Positions 61,711-64,000 of a stretch of DNA of 64,000 nucleotides are shown here, piece after piece (position 1 is the first letter of the stretch; every line of letters starts with the position of its first letter). The DNA comes from Sphingosinithalassobacter tenebrarum. GTDB lineage: Bacteria; Pseudomonadota; Alphaproteobacteria; Sphingomonadales; Sphingomonadaceae. The notes under the pieces were generated by a model, which saw only the letters and a list, made by a program, of their open reading frames with translations, was not told the DNA's origin and searched no databases. The stretch spans positions 1,333,001-1,397,000 of the forward strand of contig NZ_CP049109.1 of NCBI RefSeq assembly GCF_011057975.1. Reading direction: 5' to 3'. The position numbers and the translations under genes were made by a program.

Positions 61711-63477
61711 CTAATCCCGATCAAGGATATATTCCTCCGGCAGCGGCGCGGGCCGTACCGCGCGGCCCGATGCGTCCTTGTTGTTCGAAGCGCTGATTCG
61801 GGCAGTGGTGCCGGCAAAGATAGGGGCGCCCGAATTGTCGGCGAGCGTCATGCGAACCCCCGGATCCGCTTCGCCGCGCACAACGACGGGGAGCGTCCCG
61901 CCTGCCGACCGGATGTCGTTGCCCGAAATCGTCGCCGCGCGCGACCATTGCGACAGCTGCGCCAGAACAGCGAAGGACGCTGCCGGCTGTTCGACGGCGG
62001 AACGGATTCGGTTGTCGGCGATGCGGATTTCCGCGGCGTTGGAGGAAATGAAACGGAACGGCCGATCGGCGGCGCGATTCATGGTGAAGAGATTGTTTTC
62101 CGCGATGACTCGGGTCGTTCTGCGATAGTTGAGGTCGCATTCGACATTTTCGAAGCGGTTGCCGCGCAGTTCCAGGCTGGTGAAATAGCTCGGGCGCATC
62201 ACGCCGAACAGCGTTTCGCCTTTCCAGCGGAAGTCATTGTCGATCAGCTTTACCGTGATGGCGCCGTCGACCGCGCCGAACCCGGCGCTGCGCATGCCGA
62301 ACAGGGCCCGGCCGGTCACCGCGCCGGCCCCCGGCGCGCCCAGCCGCTCATTGATCTTCTCGCCGGTGCCGTCCTGAACGCCGACATTGTTGCGGAACAG
62401 AATGTTCTTCGCGGCGAAGAAGGTGGCGAAACAATAGTTTCCGGCATGCTCGACATAATTGTCATAGGCGACGGCGTCGAAACAGCCTTCGAAATCGATG
62501 CCGATGTCGCTGATCATGCTGACATGGTTTCGGGCGACGACGATATGCTGGCCGTTATTGCCGTATACGCCGCCATTGGCGTGCGAGATGACATTGTCGG
62601 CGGCATAGACGTCGCGCACGCGGCGCAGATGGCGCGGATCGCCGCCTTCGTCGCGCCGTCCGCCGCCGCCCCACCAGCTGATATTGGCGAAACGGCCCAC
62701 ATTGTGCGCGGCGGCGACACGGCGCGTGAATTCGAAGCGCGCGATCTGGGACATGTAGCTTTCGCCGTCGACGTCGTTGTCATAGACGAACAGCCCTTCG
62801 CAAAGATCGTCGGTGGAGGTCGCTGAAAAGCCGGCGAGCACGGCGGGGTCCTCCTGGATCGTGCCGCGCGCGCGACGATAGAGGCCGAGCCGCTGGCGGG
62901 CGTGATGCATGCCCACCAGCCCCATGCGCCGTGCCGAACAGCGCGTTACGCTGACATCGCACAGATTGTAGCCGCGCAGCGCCTTGCCATGCGCGCGCTT
63001 TCCTTCGGGCCGGTCGAAATGGAGATTGTCGAACCGGACGCCGGTCAGGAACCGGGCCGGGTCGTCGCTCTCCGGGTAGGCGCGAAAGAGATCGCGGTCC
63101 CGTTGTTCGCAGCGGATGGTGGGGCGCTCGCCCATTCCGACGATCGTCACGGGCGCGGCGATCCGCAGCTGCCGGGTGATGCGCATGACCGTGGTCCCCG
63201 ATCCCGGGATCAGCAGCACGCGCGCACCCGAAGCGAGCGCCCGTTCCATCGCGTCGCTATCGTCGCTCCTGCCGTCCAGCCTTGCGCCGAAGCGGCGGAT
63301 ATCGGTGCCGTGCGCACCGGCATCAGCTGCGATCCGCGCATAGAGGTCGGCGCGGGTGGGGGCCCATTGCGGCCAGTCGGCGGCCTCGCTCGCGGGAGGC
63401 GCGCGTCGCGAACCGAGCAGCAATGTCACCGCCCCGGCGGCGGGGATCTGCAACAATGAACGGCGGGCAATCGGCAT
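61711..63477 (-). CDS. Secreted right-handed beta-helix protein (pectate-lyase superfamily)
   Basis: This protein of 588 residues starts at ATG 63477 after GAGGAACG. The N-terminus MPIARRSLLQIPAAGAVTLL is a twin-arginine-like signal. DIRRFGARLDGRSDDSDAMERAL is the usual opening of Pectate_lyase_3 proteins, followed by many short N-x-F/I-x-x-N repeats (VYDNDVDG, YDNYVEHAG, LIDNDFRW, LRGNRFENV) of a parallel beta-helix. Such proteins in EPS loci are lyases, hydrolases or C5-epimerases acting on the polymer. The catalytic residues cannot be assigned by eye. Confidence 0.82.
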   Translation of the reverse strand: MPIARRSLLQIPAAGAVTLLLGSRRAPPASEAADWPQWAPTRADLYARIAADAGAHGTDIRRFGARLDGRSDDSDAMERALASGARVLLIPGSGTTVMRITRQLRIAAPVTIVGMGERPTIRCEQRDRDLFRAYPESDDPARFLTGVRFDNLHFDRPEGKRAHGKALRGYNLCDVSVTRCSARRMGLVGMHHARQRLGLYRRARGTIQEDPAVLAGFSATSTDDLCEGLFVYDNDVDGESYMSQIARFEFTRRVAAAHNVGRFANISWWGGGGRRDEGGDPRHLRRVRDVYAADNVISHANGGVYGNNGQHIVVARNHVSMISDIGIDFEGCFDAVAYDNYVEHAGNYCFATFFAAKNILFRNNVGVQDGTGEKINERLGAPGAGAVTGRALFGMRSAGFGAVDGAITVKLIDNDFRWKGETLFGVMRPSYFTSLELRGNRFENVECDLNYRRTTRVIAENNLFTMNRAADRPFRFISSNAAEIRIADNRIRSAVEQPAASFAVLAQLSQWSRAATISGNDIRSAGGTLPVVVRGEADPGVRMTLADNSGAPIFAGTTARISASNNKDASGRAVRPAPLPEEYILDRD

Positions 63478-63585
63478 CGGACGTTCCTCGTACTTCCTGG
63501 ACGGCTTCCCCGGTTGCACATATGCCGCGCGGGTTGACCTGTTGCCCTGCTATGGCATTGAACCCGCGGGGACAAAAAGGACCGC

Positions 63586-64000
63586 GTGGTGACTCCATCT
63601 CATATGCGAACCGGTACGACGATGGGGGGCGCCCGCCGAAAGCCCGGCAATCTTCTGATTTATACCGGTTTCATCCTGTTGGTACTGTTCAATATCGGCA
63701 TGCCCAAGGGAGGCATCGCCTATGGCGGCAGTCCGCTGACCTTCGGCTATCTGCTGTTCGCCGCGCTCGCGCCTGTCGCGCTGGTCGGGATGGTCGGGCT
63801 GCGCAACATCTCGCCGGTGGCGATCACGCACATGATGTTCGGATTCATCCCGATTGCGGCGCTGGCGATCTTCAAGCTGATGGGCGAGGGCGCGATGTTT
63901 GCGCTGCTCATCTACACGGTGTTGTTCGCGATCCTGCCGGCGCTGATGCTGGTGATCTATGCGCCGTATCTGGAGGCGCTGACCGACGAACAGATCGGCG
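63586..64000 (+). CDS. Multi-pass membrane protein, truncated by the window edge (possible O-antigen polymerase family)
   Basis: The frame opens at GTG 63586, six bases after AAAAAGGA, and runs off the right edge with 138 residues visible. ATG 63604 is an alternative. Helices LLIYTGFILLVLFNIGMP, TFGYLLFAALAPVALVG and several more follow closely. The KGGIAYGGSPLTFGYLL start resembles O-antigen polymerase/ligase proteins of EPS loci. The diagnostic periplasmic loop lies beyond the window. It diverges from the beta-helix gene. Confidence 0.65.
   Translation, partial: MVTPSHMRTGTTMGGARRKPGNLLIYTGFILLVLFNIGMPKGGIAYGGSPLTFGYLLFAALAPVALVGMVGLRNISPVAITHMMFGFIPIAALAIFKLMGEGAMFALLIYTVLFAILPALMLVIYAPYLEALTDEQIG

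Noticed and set aside
1-64000. CRISPR arrays, tRNA or rRNA genes, insertion sequences, integrases
   Set aside because: No regularly spaced repeats, cloverleaf genes, transposase or integrase motifs were seen on either strand.

Overview
The window looks like chromosomal DNA from a sphingomonad (Alphaproteobacteria, order Sphingomonadales). The basis is high GC, frequent GTG and TTG starts behind purine-rich Shine-Dalgarno sites, sphingan-type exopolysaccharide (EPS) machinery, PAS/HWE kinases and c-di-GMP proteins. No rRNA, tRNA, CRISPR array, insertion sequence or prophage was recognised. Most of the DNA is coding.

Left part (1-31.7 kb), mainly precursor supply and signalling. After a partial gene and a lipoprotein gene broken by a 25-bp tandem duplication come gph, glmU, a small unknown gene and glmS. 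Next are an HWE kinase/receiver pair, a receiver-GGDEF-EAL protein coupled to a CHASE4-like sensor kinase, a membrane protein fused to a SET methyltransferase domain, a NudK-like Nudix hydrolase, and manC-manA. A sulfate assimilation run (cysD, cysNC, cysQ, TSUP permease) is followed by a first sugar-phosphate transferase and ugd. A probable 20-codon gene or small RNA with its own promoter and terminator lies upstream of ugd. Then come an EAL protein, a TPR hybrid kinase with a receiver, rpsU, an FKBP isomerase, an FkbH-like HAD protein and a NodB-type deacetylase.

Right part (31.7-64 kb), a polysaccharide locus. lspL diverges from gmd-fcl-wcaI-like genes. Then follow an unusual pair (a 112-residue beta-rich protein and an SGNH hydrolase), glycosyltransferases, a WcaF-like acyltransferase, a Wzy-like polymerase and a Wzx flippase. 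A beta-propeller protein diverges from the export operon (Wza-like lipoprotein, outer-membrane barrel, Wzz/BY-kinase fusion, second flippase, GT2). On the opposite strand lie a GT4, an ExoQ-like polymerase and a split PssD/PssE transferase. A PPP-type phosphatase, a methyltransferase, a membrane-anchored beta protein, a second sugar-phosphate transferase, a beta-helix protein and the start of another membrane protein complete the window.

Taken together the genes supply UDP-GlcNAc, GDP-mannose, GDP-fucose, UDP-GlcA and probably UDP-GalA, and assemble the repeat unit by a Wzx/Wzy route with Wza/Wzc-like export. The sugar set is closer to colanic acid than to gellan, since no dTDP-rhamnose genes are seen here. 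There are two initiating transferases, two flippases and two or three polymerase-like proteins but one export set, so two glycans may share an exporter. The most unusual items are the membrane-SET fusion, the small gene at 23.2 kb, the Cys-rich FkbH protein and the SGNH pair.
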